Shown: piece after piece, positions 11,270 to 19,543 of the stretch
How positions within the stretch are numbered: the first letter of the stretch is position 1
How the letters are laid out: every line of letters starts with the position of its first letter
Assembly (NCBI RefSeq): GCF_029193595.2
Contig: NZ_CP135052.1
Coordinates: 1,674,001 to 1,738,000, forward strand
DNA from: Providencia hangzhouensis
Lineage (GTDB): Bacteria; Pseudomonadota; Gammaproteobacteria; Enterobacterales; Enterobacteriaceae
Length of the DNA: 64,000 nt
Direction of reading: 5' to 3'
Made by a program: the position numbers and the translations under genes
The notes under the pieces: model-generated
Databases searched by the model: none
What the model saw: only the letters and a program-made list of their open reading frames with translations
What the model was told of the DNA's origin: nothing

Positions 11270-12796
11270 TCAAAATGTGGGCAAGTTAACACTTATTTGT
11301 GTTCCGTTTTGTGTGGTCAATGTCCAGTCACCACCTAAGGCTCGAACTCGCTCCTCAATACCGCGTAAACCAAAGCCACTCGTGCGTTTGCTAAATGGAA
11401 TGCCAACGCCATTGTCATCAACAACTAGCTGGATCGAGTCACCTATTTGCTTAAGAGATATGTGAATTTGTGTGGCTTTTGCATGTTTACTGATATTGTT
11501 AAGTAATTCTTGGACGAGGCGATAAAGTGTAAATAAAACCGTTTCATTGATCGGCGTTTCTTGTAAGCCATAATGAAAGTGACATTGAATATTATTCTGT
11601 GGAAAAGAAAATTCAGTAATTAAGTGCTTAAGTGCATTTTCAAGGGACATTTCATCCAATACGGGAGGGCGCAATTGGCGTAATAATTGCCGCGTAGATT
11701 GGTGAATTTGCTGAGCTAGTTCATTTATTTGACTTGCTGCTTGGTGGCTGATGTCGTCAGACGCTGTTTTTTTCACTAGCATTGACTGAATTTGGATGGC
11801 AGTAATATTTTGCCCAATTTCATCATGCAACTCGCGAGCAATCGCTTTTTTGATATCTTCCTCGGTATGAACGAGTTGTAACATTAAGTCGCGTCGCGCT
11901 TTTAGCTCTTGCTCTAAGCGTTGTCGGTAGCGTTGTAGGTTACTTGCCAGTTGTTTTTGTCGGCTAATTGCTATCCCAAGCCCAATGCCAATTAAGGCTT
12001 GGGAACTGAGAAACATTTCTAGCTCTTCTAAATCAACAAAGGCACCGTGAAATTGCCGTGCAAAAGTAATAATTAAACTGCCTAATAATGCAGAAAGTAC
12101 GCCGCCCTGCCAACCATAGCGATAAGCCATAAAAACATTAGGAATAAAGACGAGTAGGACAATTAACCGCTCAATTTCGGGGGCAAAAAAGACTTGGGCA
12201 CTCAACCCAACGACACAGAATAGAAAACACCAAACTATTAAAGAGGTTCGTAATTGTTTATCTGGCGTTCCATAATCAAGGAGCATTTGGTAGTGCTGCT
12301 CGTGGAGATATTCATAAATAAGGTAAACAAAAGGAGAGAGTAGTATTCCTCCGGTGAATGTTGTTAGGAATAATTGGCTAATGGAATAAGATGATAACCC
12401 ACTGAATAATAAAGCATGTAATACACTATTTGCGGCGACACCTGCGAGTAATAATAGTAATCGTTGCCAATATAACGTATAGCGCCACCAAATGTTTTGA
12501 ATGACGAAGGCAACACCGAGACTCAATAATGGAGATAACAGTAAAACAGGTTGGAAGAGCAGTTGCTCTGATGATAACCAAAAATTTAATATCCCTTCGC
12601 TGAGTAGTAGTGTTGGCCAGTAACGTCGCCACAGGATAATCATCAATGCTAGGCGCAAGCCTTGCGGAAGAAATAAAGTTGCTTGAAAACTGTTTTGACT
12701 TAAATAAAAGCCGATGATCCACAACCCAATCCATAACAGAGAATAGGTAAAAAATAGAAAGATGGACTGCAGTGTTAAACGTAAGCTTTTATTCAT
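11270..12796 (-). CDS. uhpB: Sensor histidine kinase UhpB-like
   Basis: Membrane histidine kinase of the UhpB/NarX type, 508 aa (E. coli about 500). Residues 1-285 are a hydrophobic MASE1-like input region with about eight segments. A coiled region follows, then the phospho-acceptor motif AIARELHDEIGQN (H324), and the ATPase domain has LVQELLNNISKHA, DDNGVGIP and GFGLRGIEERV. Relays the UhpC signal to UhpA. The start at 12796 has AAGGT upstream, 7 nt after uhpA. The 82-nt gap before uhpC has no strong terminator. Confidence 0.92.
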   Translation of the reverse strand: MNKSLRLTLQSIFLFFTYSLLWIGLWIIGFYLSQNSFQATLFLPQGLRLALMIILWRRYWPTLLLSEGILNFWLSSEQLLFQPVLLLSPLLSLGVAFVIQNIWWRYTLYWQRLLLLLAGVAANSVLHALLFSGLSSYSISQLFLTTFTGGILLSPFVYLIYEYLHEQHYQMLLDYGTPDKQLRTSLIVWCFLFCVVGLSAQVFFAPEIERLIVLLVFIPNVFMAYRYGWQGGVLSALLGSLIITFARQFHGAFVDLEELEMFLSSQALIGIGLGIAISRQKQLASNLQRYRQRLEQELKARRDLMLQLVHTEEDIKKAIARELHDEIGQNITAIQIQSMLVKKTASDDISHQAASQINELAQQIHQSTRQLLRQLRPPVLDEMSLENALKHLITEFSFPQNNIQCHFHYGLQETPINETVLFTLYRLVQELLNNISKHAKATQIHISLKQIGDSIQLVVDDNGVGIPFSKRTSGFGLRGIEERVRALGGDWTLTTQNGTQISVNLPTF

Positions 12797-12803
12797 GCCG
12801 AAA

Positions 12804-13430
12804 TTACCTTGATATTAGGTTATGCTCTAACGCGTAATGAACAAGGTCGATGGTATTTTCGCATTGTAATTTGCCTAATATATTTGCACGATGCACATGC
12901 ACAGTTTTATGGCTTAATTCAAGTTGCTCTGCGATCACTTTTACACTCAAGCCAGCAACTAATAAATCAAACACTTCCCGTTCCCGAGGCGTGAGTTCTT
13001 GTAGACTTTGCTGCGGTTGGGGTGAGTGGCGTAACGCTCTCATGGCATCGGCACATAGGTAGCAGCCTCCTTGGTGCACTGAGCGAACCGCTTGCACTAA
13101 TTCTTCAGGGCCACAGCGTTTAGTTAAATACGCACTGGCTCCAGCATCTAAAGCACTTTGCACAAAAGCGGGGGTATCATAAATACTCAAGATAATGGTG
13201 CGAAAATCCGGCTTTTTTTGGCGCAACCGTGATAAAAGTTGCAGGCCGTTCTCATCTGGCATTGAAATATCCATGATGGCAACATCAATATCTAAATTAA
13301 GCAAATTAGGCCAAGCTTCTTGAGCATTAGCATATTGCCCGATAACCGAAATATCAGGTTCAAGTGTTAATAGTTGTGCGAAGCCAGAACGCACAACGAT
13401 ATGGTCATCAACTAACGCGATTTTTATCAT
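12804..13430 (-). CDS. uhpA: Response regulator UhpA-like
   Basis: LuxR/NarL-type response regulator, 208 aa (E. coli UhpA 196). Receiver domain 1-120 with phospho-acceptor D54 (AIMDISMPD) and K in LTKR. C-terminal helix-turn-helix LTPREREVFDLL ... SHKTVHVHRANILGKL. The start at 13430 (MIKIALVDDH) matches UhpA; a longer frame to 13502 adds 24 residues with no homology. Expected to activate this operon on hexose-phosphate sensing. First gene of six. Confidence 0.92.
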   Translation of the reverse strand: MIKIALVDDHIVVRSGFAQLLTLEPDISVIGQYANAQEAWPNLLNLDIDVAIMDISMPDENGLQLLSRLRQKKPDFRTIILSIYDTPAFVQSALDAGASAYLTKRCGPEELVQAVRSVHQGGCYLCADAMRALRHSPQPQQSLQELTPREREVFDLLVAGLSVKVIAEQLELSHKTVHVHRANILGKLQCENTIDLVHYALEHNLISR

Positions 13431-13541
13431 ATTTTTATCAATTTGATGAGTAGGGTATTGGCAAATCTTATAGCAAGACGAACAGGGATAAGCTACTAAC
13501 ATAATTTAAAATTCTGATATTCATCAGGTATTTTCTTTAAT

Positions 13542-13579
13542 TATCCTGCTTTAGTGCTTTGATTGTATAAAGCAGGATA
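13542..13579 (-). terminator. Stem-loop between the O-methyltransferase gene and uhpA
   Basis: Perfect 11-bp stem, TATCCTGCTTT/AAAGCAGGATA, 8 nt beyond the methyltransferase stop. The T run is weak; it probably insulates the uhp-afu operon from the gene above it. Confidence 0.6.
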
Positions 13580-13586
13580 GCGGACG

Positions 13587-14612
13587 TTAAATGGGGTATG
13601 CTTCAATAATGGAAATATGACATTGTGTTGAAATAATTTGTTTTAATTGTAAGTTTGCTTGATTTAGCAGTGAATTGAACTCAGTTTCTGTGCGTTCATG
13701 GCCTTCATCAAATAAAACCATCTGTACTAAATCCATATTTTTACTGAAGTGGGGGTGATTGTCGTTGGTAACAATATTTTCAATGATTAGTAACTTAGAG
13801 TTAGGACTCATCGACTTTCTAATTGTTTTAAGTATCTTTATTGCAACAGTATCTGACCAATTATGAGTAATATACTTGAGTAAATAAATATCAGCTTCAG
13901 GGCAGGCTTCAAGAAATGAGCCAGCTTGGATGCTCCAACGGGTGGGGTCATCTAGTTGATTAAGAATATGTTTTTCTAATACTTGGGCTTTATCAAATAA
14001 TATGCCTTTTAATGTTAAATTTGCTTTCATAACCTCTAAAAGTAACCCACCACAGCCGCCGCCAATGTCTGCAACGAGAGCGTTATCTGGGAAACTATAA
14101 CTTTCTACGACAAATGCATTTTCTAATTTACTTACAGACGAAATGCCTTCGTGGAAATTATCACTATCAGTAATTCGTTCATCCCAATATTCATAAAAAC
14201 TCATTCCAAACATGCTGTTAAACAAATGGGGTTCAAACGCGCTGCGGTGTAACTCGCCTGCGGGTAACCAGAACGAAGGGTCAGTAAACATCAATACCGC
14301 TTGCCGTAATGAAAACGTATTCTTTTCAGATAAATATTGTGCGGCGGGTGTGAGGTCAAATTTGTTATCAGGGGTTAGCTTAAAAATATCTTTAGTGGCT
14401 AATAATCGTAATAATCGAGTGAGTTCTCGGGGATTTGCTCCCGTTTCTTTGGCGAGTTCTTCAGCTGTTTTGGAACCTGATTGTAATGCTTCTGCAATAC
14501 GCAGTTTCACCGCGGCACGTAGTGCAGCTTGGTATAAATAGCCAATAGATTGCTCTAAAATATGTAAAGCTGGTTGAAGATCCTGCATAGGTAATGAGGG
14601 CATTTTATTCAT
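13587..14612 (-). CDS. SAM-dependent O-methyltransferase (COMT/ASMT-like)
   Basis: 341 aa. N-terminal winged-helix dimerisation domain (about 15-105, with KLRIAEALQSGSKTAEELAK) and a C-terminal class I methyltransferase domain with the SAM motif VADIGGGCGGLLLEV near residue 175. A catalytic-type His falls in KYITHNWSD. This is the family 2 O-methyltransferase architecture found in acetylserotonin, caffeate and polyketide O-methyltransferases. The substrate is unknown and no biosynthetic neighbours are present. The start at 14612 has AAGGTG upstream. It stands alone between the glmY control region and the uhp-afu operon. Confidence 0.85.
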   Translation of the reverse strand: MNKMPSLPMQDLQPALHILEQSIGYLYQAALRAAVKLRIAEALQSGSKTAEELAKETGANPRELTRLLRLLATKDIFKLTPDNKFDLTPAAQYLSEKNTFSLRQAVLMFTDPSFWLPAGELHRSAFEPHLFNSMFGMSFYEYWDERITDSDNFHEGISSVSKLENAFVVESYSFPDNALVADIGGGCGGLLLEVMKANLTLKGILFDKAQVLEKHILNQLDDPTRWSIQAGSFLEACPEADIYLLKYITHNWSDTVAIKILKTIRKSMSPNSKLLIIENIVTNDNHPHFSKNMDLVQMVLFDEGHERTETEFNSLLNQANLQLKQIISTQCHISIIEAYPI

Positions 14613-14824
14613 AAATACACCTTAAACGAGAAAGTAACAATAAAATATAATGATTGGTAAAGTATCTCTGCTGTTTTTATTATAGATGGATTTAACCAAA
14701 GTCAAATATATCAATTACATATTGTTGTCTTGCTCTCTATCTTAATTAGTGCCTTACGGTAAATCATTAATTATTCTAATTTAATTTATATTAAGTGTAT
14801 ATTTAATGTGTGATTAAACGACAG
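14613..14824. other. Intergenic, nothing recognised
   Basis: AT-rich DNA between the divergent methyltransferase gene and the glmY control boxes. It must hold the methyltransferase promoter; no distinct motif was seen. Confidence 0.4.
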
Positions 14825-14842
14825 TGTCTTAAATAAGAGACA
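14825..14842 (+). promoter_or_regulatory. GlrR activator box 1
   Basis: TGTC-N10-GACA, the exact GlrR binding consensus known upstream of glmY in E. coli; the first of three, about 230 nt before the predicted transcription start. Confidence 0.85.
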
Positions 14843-14857
14843 AACACACTATAGCCG

Positions 14858-14875
14858 TGTCTCCAAAAGGCGACA
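14858..14875 (+). promoter_or_regulatory. GlrR activator box 2
   Basis: Second TGTC-N10-GACA site, 33 bp (about three helical turns) after box 1, so the two lie on the same face of the DNA. Confidence 0.85.
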
Positions 14876-14920
14876 TTTATCTTATTGATATTTAAGGTAT
14901 TTGAAAATGAGCTAATCGGG

Positions 14921-14938
14921 TGTCATAAATTAGCGACA
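14921..14938 (+). promoter_or_regulatory. GlrR activator box 3
   Basis: Third TGTC-N10-GACA site, 63 bp after box 2 (about six turns), as for upstream activator sites of sigma-54 promoters. Confidence 0.85.
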
Positions 14939-15044
14939 CTTAAGAAAAAACAGTAAGCGGGTACGGTGTATTAAAAAGTAGCTAAAGTGGGATTAAAAAT
15001 AAATTTTGTTTTTAATCATGTAGATATAAAATTTATTGAAAAGT

Positions 15045-15060
15045 TGGCACGGCTTGTGCA
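15045..15060 (+). promoter_or_regulatory. Sigma-54 promoter of glmY
   Basis: TGGCACGGCTTGTGCA matches the -24/-12 consensus TGGCACG-N4-TTGCW with one mismatch (G for T). It places transcription start near A15072, exactly where GlmY similarity begins. Confidence 0.88.
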
Positions 15061-15071
15061 TAATAATATTC

Positions 15072-15335
15072 AGTTGCTCATTCAACTTCTTATGTAGGTC
15101 CAAAATTAGTTGGGTACATACCACATAAACCAAGAATGACGCCAAAGTAAGGTGCCTACCGTCCAACAGCATAGATATTCGCCTTCGGGCCTTATCAAAC
15201 ACAGGGCGACACGTGGAGTGAGGCACCACCTATATGATTATCTTTAATGTAAAGACATAATCATATAAAAAGCATTATAGAAGTTGTTATCGCTGGCGGG
15301 GTGAAGGTCAATACTTCATCCCGCCTTCCTGTTTT
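15072..15335 (+). ncRNA. glmY: Small RNA GlmY
   Basis: Hfq/RapZ-type regulatory RNA that raises GlmS synthesis by protecting GlmZ from RapZ-directed cleavage. The 5' part begins AGTTGCTCATTC like GlmY, and blocks shared with GlmY/GlmZ follow in order: CTTATGT, CATAAA, GAATGACGC, GGTGC, CCGTCCA, then GGAGTGAGGCACC near 15225. It lies just upstream of glrK, as glmY does in E. coli, and has a sigma-54 promoter with GlrR boxes. The core ends near 15236. The 3' end is uncertain: a perfect AT-rich stem at 15230-15266 or the terminator at 15295-15335. A 78-codon antisense open frame here is a shadow. Confidence 0.88.
15295..15335 (+). terminator. Terminator downstream of glmY
   Basis: Stem GGCGGGGTGAAG/CTTCATCCCGCC with one G-T pair and a 7-nt loop, followed by TTCCTGTTTT. 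ERIC DNA starts directly after it. Confidence 0.75.
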
Positions 15336-15434
15336 ATGCCCGTCATACTTCGAACCGCAGCGTTGTTACCTGCGTTCAGCTACTCTAGTCACATACTTTT
15401 GTATGTTTCATAGAGATATCTTCTCTTGCCGCCC
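15335..15434. repeat. ERIC element, shortened copy
   Basis: 100-bp ERIC copy lacking its right end, starting TATGCCCGTCATACTTCG and holding the CACATACTTTTGTATG core. Joined head to tail to the next copy with a period of exactly 100 bp. Confidence 0.85.
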
Positions 15435-15561
15435 TATGCCCGTCATACTTCGAACCGCAGCGTTGTTACCTGCGTTCAGCCACTCTAGTCACATACTTTT
15501 GTATGCTCCTAGAGATATCTTCACTTGGCGCCTAGCTGCAATCCGAATTATTTAGGGCATA
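15435..15561. repeat. ERIC element, complete copy
   Basis: 127-bp ERIC copy with terminal repeats TATGCCC/GGGCATA. The inner arms CTCTAG/CTAGAG are complementary and differ in sequence from those of the copies elsewhere in the window. It lies between glmY and glrK. Confidence 0.88.
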
Positions 15562-15848
15562 GCTTAGTGTTTTATTTTTAAAGAAAAAACTAAAGAAAAG
15601 ACGAAAGAATTCATTTAGTAAGACCTATCGATTCTTTTATGCTTTCGTTTATGCGAAAAAGGAACATCCGGAGCGTTGAACATACCTATCTGAAAATTAT
15701 CATTTTTTACCAATTAACTTGGCACGTTCATTGCTTTTTGATTGTTACACTTAGTCTGATTTTAACGCTATGGGACACAGAATTTGGATTGTGCTTTTCG
15801 CATTACAGGGAGTTCTGCTACCATTGCAATACGTTTAATGGGTATGAG

Positions 15849-17288
15849 ATGAATGTATTGAGTAAATGGCGTTTTTTCCCTCGCTCCTTGCGTCAACTAG
15901 TTGTGATGGCATTCTGGCTTGTATTACTTCCTTTATTAGTATTAGCCTATCAGGCATATCAAAGCCTAGAGCAACTGAGTAACCAAGCTGCCAATATCAA
16001 TAAAACCACGTTGCTTGACGCACGGCGTAGTGAAGTGATGAGTAGCCTCGCCTTAGAAATGGAACGGAGCTATCGTCAATATTGTGTTTTGCAAGATGCT
16101 ACATTGCATACTCAATATCAGAAACAGTTTGCAGACTACCAGCAAATGTTTGAACGTCAGCGAACGATCTTACCTACCTCGACAGACACTTCTGCATTGA
16201 CTAAGACTTTGGATGTACTTAAAACGGTTGCGTGTGAAAACAATGAACCGACAGAAAAAATCACACGGGCTTTAGAACAATTTTCTGCCGAAAATGCCTC
16301 ATTAGTGCAAGAAACTCGTGATGTGATTTTTAGCCGTGGGGAACAGCTGCAAAAAGCGATTGCGAATAAAGGCCAACTATTTGGTTGGCAAAGCTTAATT
16401 TTATTCTTATTAAGCGCATTGCTAGTGGCATTATTCACTCGGATGATTATTGGCCCAGTTAAAGCTATCGAACGAATGATTAACCGTCTCGGTACTGGGC
16501 GTACAATTGCGAATAATATTGAACGCTTTAAAGGCCCTAGGGAGCTACGGACAATCGCACAGCGGATTATTTGGTTAAGTGAACGACTCGCATGGCTTGA
16601 ATCACAGCGCCACGAATTTCTACGCCATATTTCACATGAATTAAAAACACCTCTTGCAAGCATGCGTGAAGGAACAGAATTACTCGCTGATGAGGTGGCA
16701 GGGCCATTAACGGTGTCTCAAAAAGAAGTTGTAGAAATTCTTGATCACAGCAGTAAGCATCTTCAGCAACTTATTGAGCAATTACTTGATTATAATCGTA
16801 AGCTTGTCGATGACCCGCCAGAAGCACAAATTGTTGATTTACAAAAACTCATTGAAGATATTGTTAAAGCACATAATTTACCGGCACGGGCTAAAAATAT
16901 TAAAACAGAAGTGCGTTTAAAAGTGGACAGCTGTTTAGCCGAACCCTCACTTTTAGGACGAGTTATTGATAATATCTACTCCAATGCGGTGCACTATGGT
17001 GGCGAATCAGGTAATATTTGGATCTCTAGTCGCCAAACAGGTAATAAGCTTCTGATTGAAGTTGCGAATACGGGGACGCCAATTCCTGAGTCTGAGCAAA
17101 GTATGATTTTTGAGCCGTTCTATCAAGGTTCACTACAAAGAAAAGGTGCTGTCAAAGGAAGTGGGCTAGGGCTGAGTATTGCGCAAGATTGTATTAAACA
17201 AATGGGGGGAGAACTTTCTCTCGTTCCCAACAAATCAGCAGATGTCTGTTTTAGAATTGAACTGCCTCTAACCGCAGAGAATGAATAA
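15849..17288 (+). CDS. glrK: Sensor histidine kinase GlrK (QseE)
   Basis: Inner-membrane kinase that phosphorylates GlrR, 479 aa (E. coli 475). Membrane segment at about 17-37, periplasmic helical domain, second segment about 178-198 with HAMP, phospho-acceptor H263 in FLRHISHELKTPLASMREGTE, and ATPase boxes DNIYSNAVHY and GSGLGLSIAQDC. The frame is open back to 15639, but those 70 residues have no homology; the ATG at 15849 gives the family N-terminus FFPRSLRQL. First gene of the glrK-yfhG-glrR set that controls glmY. Confidence 0.95.
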   Translation: MNVLSKWRFFPRSLRQLVVMAFWLVLLPLLVLAYQAYQSLEQLSNQAANINKTTLLDARRSEVMSSLALEMERSYRQYCVLQDATLHTQYQKQFADYQQMFERQRTILPTSTDTSALTKTLDVLKTVACENNEPTEKITRALEQFSAENASLVQETRDVIFSRGEQLQKAIANKGQLFGWQSLILFLLSALLVALFTRMIIGPVKAIERMINRLGTGRTIANNIERFKGPRELRTIAQRIIWLSERLAWLESQRHEFLRHISHELKTPLASMREGTELLADEVAGPLTVSQKEVVEILDHSSKHLQQLIEQLLDYNRKLVDDPPEAQIVDLQKLIEDIVKAHNLPARAKNIKTEVRLKVDSCLAEPSLLGRVIDNIYSNAVHYGGESGNIWISSRQTGNKLLIEVANTGTPIPESEQSMIFEPFYQGSLQRKGAVKGSGLGLSIAQDCIKQMGGELSLVPNKSADVCFRIELPLTAENE

Positions 17289-17371
17289 TGGTAAATCGGT
17301 CTACAGGTGTTTGGGCGGTACTTTACCGTAACGCATCGTTAAGTAAATATAACCAAAGAGTACCTTATGTG

Positions 17372-18118
17372 ATGAGACGTACAGGGCTCAATTTTGGGGC
17401 GGTTTTATTTTCCCTAATTTTAAGTGGATGTGTAGTAAAAAATGGTCAGTCACCACTCGAAACTCTGGCGCAAGTTGTTGTGCCTGAAGTTAAAGTCACA
17501 GACTACCGTTATACATCATGTGAATCTATTTGGAACAATGACCAGCCAACTGCACGGGAAAATGCATTATTTTGGTTACGAATGATGGACTGCGCAGATC
17601 GCACGGAAACCAGTCAAGCACGTGAAGATGCAGGTAAAATAGACGTAACAAATTGGTCGAGTGCATTTCAACAAAATATTTTGTTGAATTCTGCTGACCC
17701 GTCTATTGCAGAGCGCCGTAAAATGCTTGATAGCATAAATACGTACAGTTTGAATTTTCCCACAGGGGTACGTCCATTATTACAATTATGGCGTGAGCAA
17801 CAAGTACAAATTATCAATCTGTCAGATGCAGGGGTTCGTTATAAACGCCTACAGCAAGAAATGGATACAAAACTCGACCGTCTAAAGGAAGATAATGCTA
17901 AATTGGCTTTTGAACTGAATACGACCTCCCGTAAGCTTGAAAATTTAACGGATATTGAACGCCAGCTTTCTTCTCGTAAGAAAAGCACCAACGAAACCGA
18001 AAAAGATGTAGAGAATGGGGTTGAAGGAGATAAGCCTATTTCCTCAGAAGAGCCAAAGCCTGATAGCAGCGCATCTTCTCCAGTAGAGCAAAATTCATCG
18101 GAGAATGAACAAAAATGA
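17372..18118 (+). CDS. yfhG: Outer-membrane lipoprotein YfhG (QseG)
   Basis: Lipoprotein of the GlrKR system, 248 aa from this start. Signal peptide with lipobox LILSGC, then a conserved WLRMMDCADR region, a coiled-coil stretch (YKRLQQEMDTKLDRLKEDN) and KLENLTDIERQLSSRK, all as in E. coli YfhG (237 aa). An in-frame ATG at 17288 overlaps the glrK stop (TAATG), which would suit coupling, but it puts 28 extra residues before the signal peptide. The later start is preferred on homology. It ends within the glrR start. Confidence 0.88.
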   Translation: MRRTGLNFGAVLFSLILSGCVVKNGQSPLETLAQVVVPEVKVTDYRYTSCESIWNNDQPTARENALFWLRMMDCADRTETSQAREDAGKIDVTNWSSAFQQNILLNSADPSIAERRKMLDSINTYSLNFPTGVRPLLQLWREQQVQIINLSDAGVRYKRLQQEMDTKLDRLKEDNAKLAFELNTTSRKLENLTDIERQLSSRKKSTNETEKDVENGVEGDKPISSEEPKPDSSASSPVEQNSSENEQK

Positions 18119-19455
18119 CGAATCGTAAGTCAGCAAATTTATTGCTAGTTGACGATGACCCGAGCCTTCTTAAACTGTTAGGCATGCGCTTGAGTAGTGA
18201 AGGTTTTAAAGTCACTACAGCAGAAAGCGGCCCTGAAGCACTAAAAATCTTACAAAAAGAAAAATTAGATTTAGTGATCAGCGATTTACGCATGGATGAA
18301 ATGGATGGTATGGCGCTTTTCGATGAGATACAAAAAGCCCATCCAAACATGCCAGTTATCATACTCACTGCTCATGGTTCTATCCCTGATGCCGTCGCGG
18401 CAACACAACGAGGCGTATTTAGTTTTTTAACTAAGCCAGTAGATAAAGACGCATTATATAAAGCAATCGATGAAGCTCTCGCGCTCTCTTCGACACCGAT
18501 TAGCGATGAGGAGTGGAGCGCTGGTATAGTCACGCGTAGCCCCTTAATGATTCGGCTATTAGAACAAGCGCATATGGTGGCACAATCTGATGTTAGCGTG
18601 CTAATTAATGGGCAAAGTGGTACAGGTAAAGAAGTTTTAGCTCAGGCTATTCATAAAGCCAGCCCTAGGGCACGTAAGCCGTTTATTGCCATTAACTGCG
18701 GTGCATTACCTGAACAATTATTAGAGTCTGAATTATTTGGTCATGCTAAAGGGGCTTTTACCGGCGCAGTAAGTAACCGCGAAGGGTTATTCTTTGCAGC
18801 CAGCGGTGGTACGTTATTTTTAGATGAGATTGGCGATATGCCAATGCCATTGCAGGTTAAATTATTGCGAGTATTGCAAGAACGCAAAGTTCGCCCTTTA
18901 GGTAGTAACCGCGATTTAGATATTGACGTGCGAATTCTCTCCGCAACTCACCGTAATTTGCCTAAAGCGATGGAAAAAAATGAGTTTCGTGAGGACCTCT
19001 ACTATCGCTTAAATGTGGTTAATCTGCGTATTCCTGCGTTAAATGAACGTTCTGAAGATATTCCATTATTAGCAAATCATCTATTGCGTGAATCTGCATC
19101 ACGGCATAAACCTTTCGTGCGTAGTTTTTCCAGTGACGCCATGAAGTGCTTAATAACAGCGAGTTGGCCGGGCAATGTTCGTCAATTAGTTAATGTTATT
19201 GAACAATGTGTTGCATTAACAACGTCTCCTGTTATCAGTGAAGCACTCGTCAGCCAAGCACTTCAAGGTGAAAATACGGCCTTGCCGACATTTGTTGAAG
19301 CTCGTAATCAATTTGAATTGAATTATTTACGTAAGTTATTACAAATGACAAAAGGGAATGTCACCCAAGCTGCCCGAATGGCAGGGCGAAACCGCACAGA
19401 ATTTTACAAATTACTTGGTCGACACGATTTAGAAGCCAATGATTTTAAAGAATAA
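18115..19455 (+). CDS. glrR: Sigma-54-dependent response regulator GlrR (QseF)
   Basis: NtrC-type activator, 446 aa (E. coli 444). Receiver domain with D57 (LVISDLRM), AAA+ domain with Walker A GQSGTGKE, the sigma-54 contact loop GAFTGA and Walker B GGTLFLDEIGDM, and a C-terminal Fis-type helix-turn-helix (GNVTQAARMAGRNRTEFYKL). Overlaps the yfhG end by 4 nt (ATGA). Its predicted targets are the three TGTC-N10-GACA boxes upstream of glmY in this window. Confidence 0.97.
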   Translation: MTNRKSANLLLVDDDPSLLKLLGMRLSSEGFKVTTAESGPEALKILQKEKLDLVISDLRMDEMDGMALFDEIQKAHPNMPVIILTAHGSIPDAVAATQRGVFSFLTKPVDKDALYKAIDEALALSSTPISDEEWSAGIVTRSPLMIRLLEQAHMVAQSDVSVLINGQSGTGKEVLAQAIHKASPRARKPFIAINCGALPEQLLESELFGHAKGAFTGAVSNREGLFFAASGGTLFLDEIGDMPMPLQVKLLRVLQERKVRPLGSNRDLDIDVRILSATHRNLPKAMEKNEFREDLYYRLNVVNLRIPALNERSEDIPLLANHLLRESASRHKPFVRSFSSDAMKCLITASWPGNVRQLVNVIEQCVALTTSPVISEALVSQALQGENTALPTFVEARNQFELNYLRKLLQMTKGNVTQAARMAGRNRTEFYKLLGRHDLEANDFKE

Positions 19456-19543
19456 ATAAGAATTATTTACCACATGGTTGTTATCGATTACATTATGTGG
19501 AATAAGGCAATTCATATTCACGCTCCGGGAGAAAAAACACCTT

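Noticed and set aside
14993..15229. 78-codon minus-strand open frame
   Set aside because: It is the antisense of the GlmY RNA, whose conserved blocks and sigma-54 promoter account for the sequence.
15301..15555. 84-codon plus-strand open frame with internal repetition
   Set aside because: It is made of the two ERIC copies; the repeated peptide follows from the DNA repeat.
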